Below, one piece after another: positions 1 through 8,615 of a DNA stretch of 64,000 bases. The stretch is from positions 62,001 through 126,000 of the forward strand of contig JAUHYW010000001.1 of assembly GCA_030426085.1 (NCBI GenBank), in the 5' to 3' direction. The notes under the pieces are model-generated. The model ran no database searches, was not told where the DNA came from, and saw only the letters and a list, made by a program, of their open reading frames with translations. Position 1 is the stretch's first letter. Every line of letters begins with the position of its first letter. Both the position numbers and the translations under genes were made by a program. This stretch comes from a bacterium (lineage in GTDB: Bacteria > Myxococcota_A > Bradymonadia > UBA7976 > UBA1532).

Positions 1-249
1 GTCGCCGGTCTGCACCAGCACCGCGCGGCCCCCGATCCACGCATCGGCGGTGTCGATCAGCCCGGCGAGGCGCAGGACGGCCCGGGTCGCGTCGAGGTCG
101 CCGTGCAGATCACCCACGGCGACCACCCGCTCGGCGGCGGGCAGAGTCCAGGGGTCGACCCGCGGCGGATCGGCCGGCGCGGCGCGCTCGGCGCAGGCCG
201 CGCCGGCGGTGACGGTGACGAGCAGGAGGGTCAGGGCGCGCAGTGTCAT
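1..249 (-). CDS. calcineurin-like metallophosphatase, N-terminal part (cut by window edge)
   Basis: Read on the minus strand from the ATG at 249; only the first 83 codons are inside the window. The protein begins with a hydrophobic signal-like segment ending in an Ala/Cys region (TAGAACAE), so it is probably exported. The first phosphoesterase signature follows (GDLHGDLDAT, then VLVQTGD), which carries metal-binding Asp and His residues of the calcineurin-like superfamily. The spacing resembles bacterial Shewanella-type PPP phosphatases. It is the last visible gene of the five-gene minus-strand operon, starting 8 bp after the radical-SAM gene ends. Substrate unknown; the C-terminal half is not visible. 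Confidence 0.75.
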   Translation of the reverse strand, partial: MTLRALTLLLVTVTAGAACAERAAPADPPRVDPWTLPAAERVVAVGDLHGDLDATRAVLRLAGLIDTADAWIGGRAVLVQTGD

Positions 250-257
250 GGTGAACC

Positions 258-1337
258 TCACAGCAAGATGCCATCCCACGGCTGCCAGGTGCTCGACAGC
301 GTGGTGTCGGGGTGGAAGACGAGCTCGTGCACCACCGGCTGCGCCCGCCGCTCGGCGTCGCGCTGCACGTCGGCCAGATCGGCGCCCTCGAAGCACACCC
401 GCATCGGCCCCCGGGGCCCGGCGAAGCGATAGACCTCGACGTAGTAGTAATAGCCGAGGACCTGGCGCACGAAGGTGAAGCGATCGTGCCCCGGGGCGCC
501 GTCCGATGGGTGGATGGCCTCCAGGATGGGGCGCATCGACGCCCGGTGACGATCGCTGTAGCGGGTGATGTGATTGCGCTGCACGGTGGCCGGATCGTAG
601 CGCATGAGCTGGCGGAAGATGACATCCTCGACGCCCCACGCCGCGGCCTGCTCGAGGTAGCGCAGGCAGCCGTCGAGGTCGTCGATCCGCCCGGTCAGCA
701 GCGCGCACGACAGCCGGACCCGCACCCCCGCGTCGGCGCAGCGCCGGGCGACCTCGGCCAGCCCGGCGTCGGGGATGGGCCCGTCGACGCCCATGATGCG
801 CTGGTTGATCGCGAAGTCGGGGTGCGCCCGGCTGATGTTGAGGTGCTCCAGGCCCGCGGCGAGCACCCGGTCGAGCACGTCGCCCCCGCCCGGCAGGGGG
901 CGCAGCAGGCCGCTGGCGTTGGTGGTCATCGTGCGCTTGCGCGCGCCCCGCCGGGCGAGCAGATCCACGATGCCCGGCAGGCGGGGGTCGATGCTCGGCT
1001 CGCCGCCGGTGATCGAGACCGACGGATCCACCGGGGTCACCGCGTCGAGGGCCGCCTCGAGGCGGGCGAAGTAGCGCCCGTCGTCGGGCTCGACCCGCCG
1101 CTGGTCGAGCAGCTCGAGCCCACGGCTCAGCGGGCGCAGCTCCTCGACGCAGAACGGGCAGCGGGCGTTGCACGTCTGGGCGCTGTACACCGAGAAGTTG
1201 GCGTTGCGGTACACCCGGTGGGTGCGATCGCCGATGCGCACCGGCACCGTGCCGGCCCCGGTCGCGGTGCGATCCAGATCGAAGGCGCCCCGGGGGTCGG
1301 CGCGCCACCCGGGCTCGAAGGGGCGCGGCGGGCTCAT
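258..1337 (-). CDS. radical SAM protein (stand-alone)
   Basis: 359 aa. The cluster-binding motif is CNARCPFC (Cys56, Cys60, Cys63; the CxxxCxxC of radical SAM enzymes), followed by the SAM-binding SITGGEPSI. It therefore should bind a 4Fe-4S cluster and cleave S-adenosylmethionine. Length and the loose C-terminus, without an obvious extra Cys-rich SPASM cluster, are typical of MoaA/pyruvate-formate-lyase-activating-like members. The start ATG overlaps the stop of the upstream fusion gene by 4 bp, so the two are translationally coupled. Substrate unknown. The operon, with a second radical SAM domain fused to an adenylate-forming domain, suggests a two-step modification of a peptide or small molecule; that is inference. 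Confidence 0.85.
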   Translation of the reverse strand: MSPPRPFEPGWRADPRGAFDLDRTATGAGTVPVRIGDRTHRVYRNANFSVYSAQTCNARCPFCVEELRPLSRGLELLDQRRVEPDDGRYFARLEAALDAVTPVDPSVSITGGEPSIDPRLPGIVDLLARRGARKRTMTTNASGLLRPLPGGGDVLDRVLAAGLEHLNISRAHPDFAINQRIMGVDGPIPDAGLAEVARRCADAGVRVRLSCALLTGRIDDLDGCLRYLEQAAAWGVEDVIFRQLMRYDPATVQRNHITRYSDRHRASMRPILEAIHPSDGAPGHDRFTFVRQVLGYYYYVEVYRFAGPRGPMRVCFEGADLADVQRDAERRAQPVVHELVFHPDTTLSSTWQPWDGILL

Positions 1338-3343
1338 GGCAGGCGCCCCATCGCTTCGCTGCGGCCGATCAAGTCGGTGCCCCAGTCGGCGCCGTCGGGG
1401 TTGATCAGCGCGAAGTCGGTGCCCGCCAGGAAGGGCCGCTCGAGGCTCTCGTCGCCCGCCGCCTTGCCATAGCGTTGCAGCCAGAAGTCATTGGTGTATG
1501 GCATCAGGCCCGCGTCGGCCACCGCCGCCCGGACCCAGGCGTCGGCGTCCTCTGCCGCCGGCCGGCGGCGCAGGTTGATCACCAGATCGACGCCCGGAGT
1601 GGCTGCGGTGGCATCGGCCAGCGCCCGGATGCCATCCAGATGGGTCGGGTCGCGCTCGATCAGGTGGTGGTTGACCGAGACCTTCACCGTGAGCGGCCGG
1701 GGCCAGCGCTCGAGCCAGCGGGCCAGCGCCGCCGGCCGCCGGGGCAGCCGCACGCCGTTGGTGCACAGCACGTAGCGTCGGCAGCGCCCGGTCGCCTCGG
1801 CCAGCGCGACGAGGTCGAGCAGCCGGGGGTGCAGCGTCGGCTCGCCGCCCTCCAACTGGAGTTCGAAGGGGCCTTCGGCGGGCAGGGCGCCGCGGAACGC
1901 GGCCTCGTCGATCCAGGTCGACCGCTCGGGGCCGCTGTGGGTGCTGCACCAGGGGCACGCCCGGTTGCAGGCGTTGGTCAGCGCCACGTAGATCCGGCGG
2001 GGGCGGCCGGCGACCGGCGCGTCGTGGTTGCCGGCGGCGCGGGCGTCGAGCACGGCGCCGAGCGGCACGAACGGCGTCGGCTTGACCCCCGGCGCCCGCA
2101 GCGGCCGCTCGACCCGATGAGCCGCGAGGGTCATCCGCGCGCCGGCCAGGGCCGACAGGCGGTTGGCCAGCGCCTCGACCTCATCCGGGATCAGGGCCCG
2201 CGGGGCGAGGTACTCCAGGCGCGCCCGGTCGGGGGCGGTCTGGCTCACCCGGTACTGGCGCAGCGGCAGGCGGGCGAGGCTCGGGGCCAGCCCGGCGGGG
2301 TCGAACGGCCCGTCGGGGCCGGCGAAGCGCTGGGCCACCCGGCCGGTGAAGCCCGCGATGGCCGGCGCTCGCAGCGGCCCGCCGGGGGCGTCGACCACCC
2401 GCCCCAGGTCGCCGATCGCGTAGCGGATCAACGGCATCAGCGGGTTGCGCAGATCGGTCACCAGCAGCGTCGCCGCGCCGTCGGGCAGGCGGTGCGTCTC
2501 GACGAAGACGTAGGGGGTCAGCACCCGCCAGCGGCCGTCGGGATCGGCCAGCGCCATCGGGCCCAGCTCCTGCGCCGAGTAGTACTCGACCACCGGGCAG
2601 CCCAGGTGCCGCCGCAGATCGGAGGCGAGGGCCGGAGGCATCGCGAACGCGCTCGACAGCACGAGGCCCGGCGGGCGGGGCAGGTCGACGTCGAGCAGCG
2701 CCGCCAGCGAGTCGGGGTCGCCGGTGATCACCGCCGGGGCGAGGCGGCGCAGGGCCCGGCGCCAGCCGGGGGCGATGACCGTGAGCTTGCGGAACCGGGT
2801 GCCGTGGAACAGCGGCATCCAGGCGCCGTAGGCCGGGGAGTGCCCCAGGGCGTCGAGCAGGGCGATGCCCCCGCCGCCGGGGCGCGGTCGGCGGGGCGCG
2901 CGGTGCAGGGCCAGCGCCAGATCGACCATCGGCAGGAAGCTGTGATAGGCCGCCGCGCTCATGAGGTAGCGCACCGGCTCGCCGGTGCTGCCGCTCGTAA
3001 GGCCTTCGTAGGCGTCGTCCAGCGTCGCCCGGTCGACGCCCACCGCCCGCATCGCCCGGCCGTGGGCCTGCACGTCAGCCCGGGTCGTGATCGGCAGGCG
3101 GCCCCAGATCGCCGGGTCGTCCAGCCGGTGGCGCCCGACCCCCAGCGCGGCGAGGCGGGCCTGCCAGAAGGGCACCCGATCCCAGGCGTGGCGCAGCAGC
3201 GCGCCCCGGTCGGGGGCGTGGGGCCGGCGGCGCAGCTCGAACAGCGCCCGCCGCCAGCCGCGCAGCGTCGGAGCCAGCGCCCGGAGCTGATGCAGGTAGC
3301 GGGTGCGGACCTGGGGCGCGTAGGGGTCCGGCAGGCGGCTCAT
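1334..3343 (-). CDS. PaaK-like adenylate-forming domain fused to a radical SAM domain
   Basis: 669 aa from the ATG at 3343, which overlaps the preceding stop by 4 bp. Residues about 1-420 look like the phenylacetate-CoA ligase/CapK family of adenylate-forming enzymes: phosphate loop LTSGSTGEP (115-123), EYYSAQELG (253-261) and RYAIGDLG (307-314). Residues about 450-669 are a second enzyme: IYVALTNACNRACPWC gives radical SAM cysteines 459, 463 and 466, followed by LQLEGGEPTLH. Activating a carboxylate as an acyl-adenylate and radical chemistry on the same chain is an unusual combination. I know of no characterised enzyme with this fusion, so the product is unknown. Both halves look complete, with their key motifs present. 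Confidence 0.85.
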   Translation of the reverse strand: MSRLPDPYAPQVRTRYLHQLRALAPTLRGWRRALFELRRRPHAPDRGALLRHAWDRVPFWQARLAALGVGRHRLDDPAIWGRLPITTRADVQAHGRAMRAVGVDRATLDDAYEGLTSGSTGEPVRYLMSAAAYHSFLPMVDLALALHRAPRRPRPGGGGIALLDALGHSPAYGAWMPLFHGTRFRKLTVIAPGWRRALRRLAPAVITGDPDSLAALLDVDLPRPPGLVLSSAFAMPPALASDLRRHLGCPVVEYYSAQELGPMALADPDGRWRVLTPYVFVETHRLPDGAATLLVTDLRNPLMPLIRYAIGDLGRVVDAPGGPLRAPAIAGFTGRVAQRFAGPDGPFDPAGLAPSLARLPLRQYRVSQTAPDRARLEYLAPRALIPDEVEALANRLSALAGARMTLAAHRVERPLRAPGVKPTPFVPLGAVLDARAAGNHDAPVAGRPRRIYVALTNACNRACPWCSTHSGPERSTWIDEAAFRGALPAEGPFELQLEGGEPTLHPRLLDLVALAEATGRCRRYVLCTNGVRLPRRPAALARWLERWPRPLTVKVSVNHHLIERDPTHLDGIRALADATAATPGVDLVINLRRRPAAEDADAWVRAAVADAGLMPYTNDFWLQRYGKAAGDESLERPFLAGTDFALINPDGADWGTDLIGRSEAMGRLP

Positions 3344-4287
3344 TCCCGGCGCCCCGAGGCGTAGGCCCGCGCCGCCTCCGCCCGCCGCTTGCGCTCGGCG
3401 GCCAGGACCTCGTCGGCGGCGGCTTCGGCCCGGCGCATGACCTCCAGCGCCCGCTCGTCGGCCCGGATGCGGCGCCAGTCGAGCCGGACCAGCGCCGCGG
3501 CCGAGATCAGCGGCGGTTCGACCCCGTCGGCCGCGACCGGGCAGCCGACGAACCACGCCCAGCGGCGCAGGAGCTCGGCCCGGCGGTCGGCCTCGGCGCT
3601 CAGCAGCGGCGGGTCGAGCGACGGCCCCAGCGCCTCGACGAAGGTGATCCAGGTGGCCCCGAACGCCCGCCGAGAGGGGACCTCGACCCCCAGCGCGGCG
3701 TCGGCCAGGGCGGTGATGCGGCCCATGCCGTGGGCCAGCGAGGCGCGCAGCGGCGGCTCGAGGATCGCCGGACCGATCCAATCGGCGAGCGCCCGCCCGG
3801 CCGGGGTGAGGCCGTCGATGATCGAGGCCCCGTCGGCGATCGCCAGATCGGTTAGGGCGCTCGCCGTCAGCGGGCGGTCCCGGGGGCCGGCCAGGCGCCG
3901 CAGCGCCGCCGGCAGATCGAGCGGCGGCCCCGGCTCGCCGTCGTCCAGGCCGGCCAGCCGGGGGAAGTGCGCGATGCGGCCGGCGAGGCGATCGGCCAGC
4001 CGGTGGGGGCCGACCTCGGGCCCCTCGACGAGCCCTCGACGGGTCAGCCGCTGCACCGCGCCGCTCACCGCGCGCAGGCCGCCCTTCATGCTCTTCGGGC
4101 GGGGGGAGGCCGCGACGAAGGCCGCCAGATCGGTGCGCGAGAGGGGCCCGTAGATCGCCAGCGCCCGGATCAGCAGCGCCTCGAGCGGGTCGCCGATCAT
4201 CAAGCCGACCTCGGCCAGCCCCGCGTCCGCCGGGCGGGCCGGTTGCAGGCGGGTGAGCAGCCGATCGAGGGCGTCGCCGATCCTCAC
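3340..4287 (-). CDS. conserved hypothetical protein, paralogous to its upstream neighbour
   Basis: 315 aa from a GTG that overlaps the preceding stop (GTGA). Not recognised. The C-terminal half contains EVPSRRAFG, then AELLRRWAWF, CPVAADGVEPP and a charged helical tail (VRLDWRRIRADERALE). The upstream protein has the same blocks in the same order (EVPSMRAA, EELLRRWA, a PP segment, ERLDYARIRAEEQRLE), so the two are distant paralogues. The N-terminal part (LIRALAIYGPLSRTDLAAF, then RLTRRGLVEG) resembles a winged-helix in spacing, but that is only an impression. No signal peptide or membrane segment is seen. Probably a cytoplasmic partner of the radical SAM enzymes. Confidence 0.75.
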   Translation of the reverse strand: MRIGDALDRLLTRLQPARPADAGLAEVGLMIGDPLEALLIRALAIYGPLSRTDLAAFVAASPRPKSMKGGLRAVSGAVQRLTRRGLVEGPEVGPHRLADRLAGRIAHFPRLAGLDDGEPGPPLDLPAALRRLAGPRDRPLTASALTDLAIADGASIIDGLTPAGRALADWIGPAILEPPLRASLAHGMGRITALADAALGVEVPSRRAFGATWITFVEALGPSLDPPLLSAEADRRAELLRRWAWFVGCPVAADGVEPPLISAAALVRLDWRRIRADERALEVMRRAEAAADEVLAAERKRRAEAARAYASGRRE

Positions 4288-4841
4288 AGCGGGCCGCCCG
4301 CGGCGACTTTGGCCAACGCCGCCCGGCGGGCCTCGGCGACGGCGCGCTCGTCTTCGAGGCGCTGTTCCTCGGCCCGTATGCGGGCGTAGTCCAGCCGCTC
4401 CAGCACCCGGGTCGCGCGATCGGGCGGCTCGGGTGCGTCGGCGACCCGCAGCGGCGCGTCGATCTGGGCCGCCCACCGCCGCAGCAGCTCCTCCTGGCGC
4501 AAAGGGTGGGCCCGGACGACCGCCGGCGGCAGCCGCTCGGCCAGGGCCGCGGCCGCGTCGACGAAGGCCGCCGGACCCCGGCCCCCGGCGGCGGCCCGCA
4601 TCGAGGGCACCTCGCGGGCGGTGGCCACCAGCAGGCCCAGCAGGCCCCGGGCCTCGGGGCCCAGCGCGCCGAACGGCAGGACCAGATCGAGCGGATCGGG
4701 CTCGACCTCGGGGTGCAGATCCCGGTAGAGGTCGGCGTGCCACGCGAGCAGCAGCCGATCGGGGGCCGGCGGTCGGGCCGCGACGAGGGCCAGCGCCGCC
4801 CGGGCGGCGTCGAGGTCGAGCGGAGGGGATCGGTCGGACAT
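4284..4841 (-). CDS. conserved hypothetical protein, first gene of the radical-SAM operon
   Basis: 185 aa from the ATG at 4841 (MSDRSPPLDLD). An upstream in-frame extension exists but has non-coding-like composition. Not recognised by family. It is Ala/Arg/Leu-rich and mostly helical. Its C-terminal 90 residues match the order of motifs in the next protein (EVPS, ELLRRWA, RLDYARIRAEEQ), suggesting duplication followed by divergence. It may form a heteromer with that protein. The 4-bp overlap with the next gene indicates coupled translation. The 262-bp gap upstream is divergent from the sulfite-reduction genes and probably holds promoters for both directions, though I could not identify one with confidence. 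Confidence 0.7.
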   Translation of the reverse strand: MSDRSPPLDLDAARAALALVAARPPAPDRLLLAWHADLYRDLHPEVEPDPLDLVLPFGALGPEARGLLGLLVATAREVPSMRAAAGGRGPAAFVDAAAALAERLPPAVVRAHPLRQEELLRRWAAQIDAPLRVADAPEPPDRATRVLERLDYARIRAEEQRLEDERAVAEARRAALAKVAAGGPL

Positions 4842-5103
4842 CGGCCGCCAGGATAGCCGGTTCGGGGGCCGCTCCACGAGGGGGCCGGGCCCGATCGGGG
4901 CGGCGGGTGAAGCCGAATTCCGACCAGATGCATCGGAATATCGCCGCGCATCGGCTGGGGACGATCGCCGGCGAGCGGTTCGAATGCGGCGGCGCTCTAT
5001 GATTTCACTTTTGATTCCAGTGCGATGCGTGTCGTGTGCAGCCGGGCTTGCAACCATCGGCGGCTTCGCCTCAAATACGCATCGATTCGGTAGGAGTTCA
5101 GCG

Positions 5104-5493
5104 ATGGCCCAGTACGTCATCACCGCGAACCGCGTCCTCGACGGGGCGGTCGTCTACGTCGCCGACGGGCGGCGCTGGACGACCCGGCTGGTCGAGGCCC
5201 GGCCCTTCGCCGCTCGGAAGGCGGGCGACGACGACCTCGCCTGGGCCCGGACCCGGGAGGCGTTCGCCTGCGATCCGCACCTGATCAAGGTCGCCCTCGG
5301 CGACGCCGGCCCGGTCGCGCTGGACACCAAGCAGCGCATCCGGGCCGCCGGCCCCGAGGTGATGCTGGCCGCGCTCGGCTTCCTCGACGCCCGCCCCGAC
5401 GCCCGCCACATCCACAAGGCCGAGCTGCCCGACGATACCCCGCCGGCCGAGGCCGTGCCCGAGGCGCCCCCGCCCGCCGATCAGAGAGTCTGA
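5104..5493 (+). CDS. DUF2849 family protein, upstream of sulfite reductase
   Basis: 129 aa. Start ATG at 5104 preceded by TAGGAG (8 bp spacing); a longer in-frame ORF exists upstream but lacks a good ribosome site. The N-terminus MAQYVITANRVLDGAVVYVA and the following GRRWT segment are typical of DUF2849 proteins, small proteins of unknown biochemical role that sit directly before cysI in many alphaproteobacteria. One base separates it from cysI. By context it assists sulfite reduction or its regulation. The Pro/Ala-rich C-terminal tail (about residues 105-129) is likely disordered. Confidence 0.8.
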   Translation: MAQYVITANRVLDGAVVYVADGRRWTTRLVEARPFAARKAGDDDLAWARTREAFACDPHLIKVALGDAGPVALDTKQRIRAAGPEVMLAALGFLDARPDARHIHKAELPDDTPPAEAVPEAPPPADQRV

Positions 5494-5494
5494 G

Positions 5495-7150
5495 ATGTAC
5501 CGCTACGACGCCCACGATCAGCGCATGGTCGAGCAGCGCGCCGCCCAGTTCCGCTCGCAGGTGCTGCGCCGGCTGGCCGGCGACATCACCGAGGACGAGT
5601 TCAAGCCGCTGCGCCTGCAGAACGGCCTGTACATGCAGCTCCACGCCTACATGCTGCGGGTCGCGGTGCCCTACGGCCTGCTCTCGGCGGCCCAGATGCG
5701 GCAGCTCGCCCACATCGCCCGCACCTGGGACAAGGGCTACGGCCACTTCACCACCCGCCAGAACATCCAGTTCAACTGGCCCGATCTGAAGGACGTGCCG
5801 GCCATCCTCGACGCCCTGGCCGAGGTGCAGATGCACGCCATCCAGACCAGCGGCAACTGCGTGCGCAACGTCACCAGCGACCCGTTCGCCGGGGTCGCCC
5901 CCGACGAGGTCGCCGACCCCCGGCCGTACTGCGAGATGCTGCGGCAGTGGTCGACCTTCCACCCCGAGTTCGCCGCGCTGCCCCGCAAGTTCAAGATCGC
6001 GGTGACCGGCGCGAAGGCCGATCGGGCGGCGGTGGCCTACCACGACATCGGCCTGCGCATCGTCGAGGCGCCCGACGGCGGGCGGGCGATCCAGGTGCTG
6101 GTGGGCGGCGGCATGGGGCGCACGCCGATGATCGGCAAGGTCATCCGCGAGCATCTGCCCGAGGCCGATCTGCTGACCTACGTCGAGGCGATCCTGCGCG
6201 TCTACAACCGCTTCGGGCGCCGGGACAACAAGTACAAGGCCCGCATCAAGATCCTCGTCGACGCGATGGGCGCCGAGGCGTTCGGCGCGGCGGTCGAAGA
6301 AGAGTGGGCCCTGATCGCCGACTCGGGGCTGAAGCTCGACGCCGACGAGCTGGGCCGGGTGAGGGCGCACTTCGCGCCGCCGCCGTACGCCGCGCTCGAC
6401 GATGACCCGGCGGCGCTCGAGGCGCCGACGCTGATGGATCCCGAGTTCAAGCGGTGGGTCGAGGGCAACGTCTTCCCCCACCGGCAGCCGGGCTATCGCA
6501 TCGTGGTGCTGTCGCTCAAGAACGGCGAGCTGCCGCCGGGGGACGCGACCCACACCCAGATGGACGCGGTGGCCGACATCGCCGAGGACTTCAGCTTCGG
6601 GCGGGTCGTGGTGACCCATCGCCAGAACCTGGTGCTGCCCGACGTCGAGCAGCGCCGGCTGCACGGGCTGTGGCGCAAGCTGCGGGCGCTGGGCTTCGCG
6701 ACCCCCAACGTCGAGAAGGTCACCGACGTGATCTGCTGCCCGGGGCTGGACTATTGCAGCCTGGCCAACGCCCGGTCGATCCCGGTGGCCCAGGACATCA
6801 GCCGGCGCATGGCCGACCTCGAGGCGCTGTTCGACCTCGGCGACATCCACCTCAACATCTCGGGCTGCATCAACGCCTGCGGTCACCACCACGTCGGCCA
6901 CATCGGCATCCTCGGCATCAACAAGAGCGGCGAGGAGTATTACCAGCTCATGATCGGCGGCTCGAACGCCGACGACGCCTCGCTGGGGCAGGTGGTCGGG
7001 CGATCCTTCGCCCGGGAGGACATCGTCGACGCCGTCGAGACGGTGCTGCGGACCTACGTCGAGCGGCGGACCGACGCCGAGCGCTTCCTCGACACCGCCC
7101 GTCGCATCGGCCTCGACCCGTTCAAGGAGGCGCTCTATGGCGACGCCTGA
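5495..7150 (+). CDS. cysI: sulfite/nitrite reductase hemoprotein subunit
   Basis: 551 aa, the usual length for the siroheme/4Fe-4S reductase family. The cluster and siroheme cysteines are visible as CCPGLDYC (CxxxxxC) and, about 40 residues later, NISGCINACGHHH (CxxxC). The N-terminal ferredoxin-like half has the family's YGHFTTRQNIQ stretch. It should perform the six-electron reduction of sulfite to sulfide for cysteine synthesis. DUF2849 before it and DUF934 after it mark it as assimilatory sulfite rather than nitrite reductase. No cysH (PAPS reductase), cysN/D or flavoprotein partner is in the window, so the electron donor and the earlier steps are encoded elsewhere. Confidence 0.93.
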   Translation: MYRYDAHDQRMVEQRAAQFRSQVLRRLAGDITEDEFKPLRLQNGLYMQLHAYMLRVAVPYGLLSAAQMRQLAHIARTWDKGYGHFTTRQNIQFNWPDLKDVPAILDALAEVQMHAIQTSGNCVRNVTSDPFAGVAPDEVADPRPYCEMLRQWSTFHPEFAALPRKFKIAVTGAKADRAAVAYHDIGLRIVEAPDGGRAIQVLVGGGMGRTPMIGKVIREHLPEADLLTYVEAILRVYNRFGRRDNKYKARIKILVDAMGAEAFGAAVEEEWALIADSGLKLDADELGRVRAHFAPPPYAALDDDPAALEAPTLMDPEFKRWVEGNVFPHRQPGYRIVVLSLKNGELPPGDATHTQMDAVADIAEDFSFGRVVVTHRQNLVLPDVEQRRLHGLWRKLRALGFATPNVEKVTDVICCPGLDYCSLANARSIPVAQDISRRMADLEALFDLGDIHLNISGCINACGHHHVGHIGILGINKSGEEYYQLMIGGSNADDASLGQVVGRSFAREDIVDAVETVLRTYVERRTDAERFLDTARRIGLDPFKEALYGDA

Positions 7151-7661
7151 TCCGCAGCGGGAGCTCATCCGGGCCCCGGCCGGCGGGGCCCCCCGGGTCG
7201 TGCAGGACGCCTGCGCCCACCTCGGCGACGACGACGCGATGCCGCTCGCCGGGCCGGTCACCGTGAGCTGGAGCCGCTGGCGCGCCGAGCGCCAGGCGCT
7301 GGCGGCCCGGGGCGAGGTCGGGGTGCGCCTGCCCAACGACCTCGAGCCGGGCGAGGTGGCCCCGCTGCTCGACGGCGCGGCGCGGGTGACCATCGACTTC
7401 CCGAACTTCAAGGACGGGCGGGGCTACTCGCTGGCCCGGCTGCTGCGCGAGCGCCACGGCTACGCTGGCGAGCTGCGGGCGGTGGGCGACGTGCTGCGGG
7501 ATCAGCTCCGGGCCATGCGGCGCTGTGGCTTCGACGCGTTCGAGATGAAGCCGGGCAAGGATCCCCACGACGGGCTGGCGGCCTTCACCGAGTTCGACGA
7601 GTCCTATCAGCCGGCGGCCGACGAGGCGCTGCCCCTCTGGCGCCGGGTGAGCCGGGGCTGA
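7137..7661 (+). CDS. DUF934 family sulfite-reduction protein
   Basis: 174 aa, starting inside the end of cysI (14-bp overlap). The central motif FPNFKDGRGYSLARLLRER, then ELRAVGDVLRDQL and RRCGFDAFE, is the hallmark of DUF934 proteins. These are almost always encoded beside sulfite reductase and are annotated as probably involved in sulfite reduction. No catalytic mechanism is established. Gene order DUF2849-cysI-DUF934 is the alphaproteobacterial arrangement; the usual cysH between or after them is missing here. Confidence 0.85.
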   Translation: MATPDPQRELIRAPAGGAPRVVQDACAHLGDDDAMPLAGPVTVSWSRWRAERQALAARGEVGVRLPNDLEPGEVAPLLDGAARVTIDFPNFKDGRGYSLARLLRERHGYAGELRAVGDVLRDQLRAMRRCGFDAFEMKPGKDPHDGLAAFTEFDESYQPAADEALPLWRRVSRG

Positions 7662-7745
7662 GCATCACGACATGAGCCCGGTGTGCGCGGGCGGAGCATG
7701 ACCGTCGCGGGTGTCCCGGGCGGCTCATCGGGGAGGGGGAGTCCC

Positions 7746-8591
7746 ATGCTGCTGTCCTCGATCGATGTTCGGCGGTGCGCCGGGGCGCTCGGCGCCGAGA
7801 TCACCGGCCTCGACCTGAGCGCGCCCACCGACGGGACCATCGCCGCGCTCGAGGCGCTGCTCGCCGAGCATCAGGTGCTCTTCTTCCGCGACCAGCGGCT
7901 CGACCCGGCCCGGCAGGCGGCCCTGGGGCGGCGCTTCGGCGCGCTCCAGATCCACCCGGCCTACCCCCACCCGCCGGAGTCGGACGCGGTGGCCATCCTG
8001 GAGCACACCGCCGAGAAGCCCTCGCTCATCGAGGAGTGGCACACCGACATGACCTTCGGGCCCAGGCCGCCGCTGGGATCGATCCTGCAAGCCTACGTGG
8101 TGCCCGAGGTGGGGGGCGATACGCTCTTCGCCAGCATGACCGCGGCCTACGCCGGCCTGTCGGATGGCATGAAGCGCTACCTCGAGCCGCTCGAGGCGGT
8201 GCACAGCTTCGCCCACGGCTTCCGCCACAGCCTCGCCCGGCCCGAGGGGCACACGCTGCATCAGGCCGTGCGGGACAACCCGCCGACGACCCACCCGGTC
8301 ATCCGGGTGCACCCGGTCAGCGGCGCGCGGTGCATCTTCGTCAACCCGCTGTTCACGACCCACATCGTGGGGGTACCCGAGGCCGAGAGCCGGGCCATCC
8401 TGCGCTTCTTGTGGGCCCACGCGGTCTCGCCGGAGTACACGGTGCGCTTCGCCTGGAGCCCGCGGGCGATCGCCTTCTGGGACAACCGGGCCACACAGCA
8501 TCGGCCGGTCAACGACCATGGTCGCCAGCATCGGCTGATGCATCGGGTGACCATCGACGGTGACCGGCCGGTGGGGGTGTCGGCGCAGTAG
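7746..8591 (+). CDS. TauD/TfdA family Fe(II)/2-oxoglutarate dioxygenase
   Basis: 281 aa from the ATG at 7746, which has a strong purine-rich site (GGGGAGGGGGAG) just upstream; the in-frame ORF runs 63 nt further but without such a site. The iron ligands are visible: WHTD (His99, Asp101) and the distal His in TQHRPVND, followed by the Arg that binds 2-oxoglutarate. The size equals that of taurine dioxygenase, and IEEWHTDMTF and FWDNRATQHRP match the TauD pattern. Substrate is uncertain (taurine, other alkylsulfonates or a sulfate ester). Lying 84 bp after the sulfite-reduction genes, release of sulfite from an organosulfur compound is a reasonable inference. Confidence 0.85.
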   Translation: MLLSSIDVRRCAGALGAEITGLDLSAPTDGTIAALEALLAEHQVLFFRDQRLDPARQAALGRRFGALQIHPAYPHPPESDAVAILEHTAEKPSLIEEWHTDMTFGPRPPLGSILQAYVVPEVGGDTLFASMTAAYAGLSDGMKRYLEPLEAVHSFAHGFRHSLARPEGHTLHQAVRDNPPTTHPVIRVHPVSGARCIFVNPLFTTHIVGVPEAESRAILRFLWAHAVSPEYTVRFAWSPRAIAFWDNRATQHRPVNDHGRQHRLMHRVTIDGDRPVGVSAQ

Positions 8592-8615
8592 CGCGGTGGG
8601 GCAGGGCGCGCGGCG

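Noticed and set aside
1475-3364. A 629-codon open frame on the plus strand, opposite the PaaK/radical-SAM fusion
   Set aside because: Composition is Arg/Gly/Gln/His-rich without any domain, while the opposite strand has clear motifs. Long antisense frames are normal at this GC content.
5285-7411. A 708-codon open frame on the minus strand opposite cysI
   Set aside because: Antisense to a gene with intact siroheme motifs and without its own domains.
7662-7745. ATGAGCC...GGCTCAT inverted repeat between DUF934 and TauD genes
   Set aside because: Only 7 bp with a long loop; not convincing as terminator or operator.
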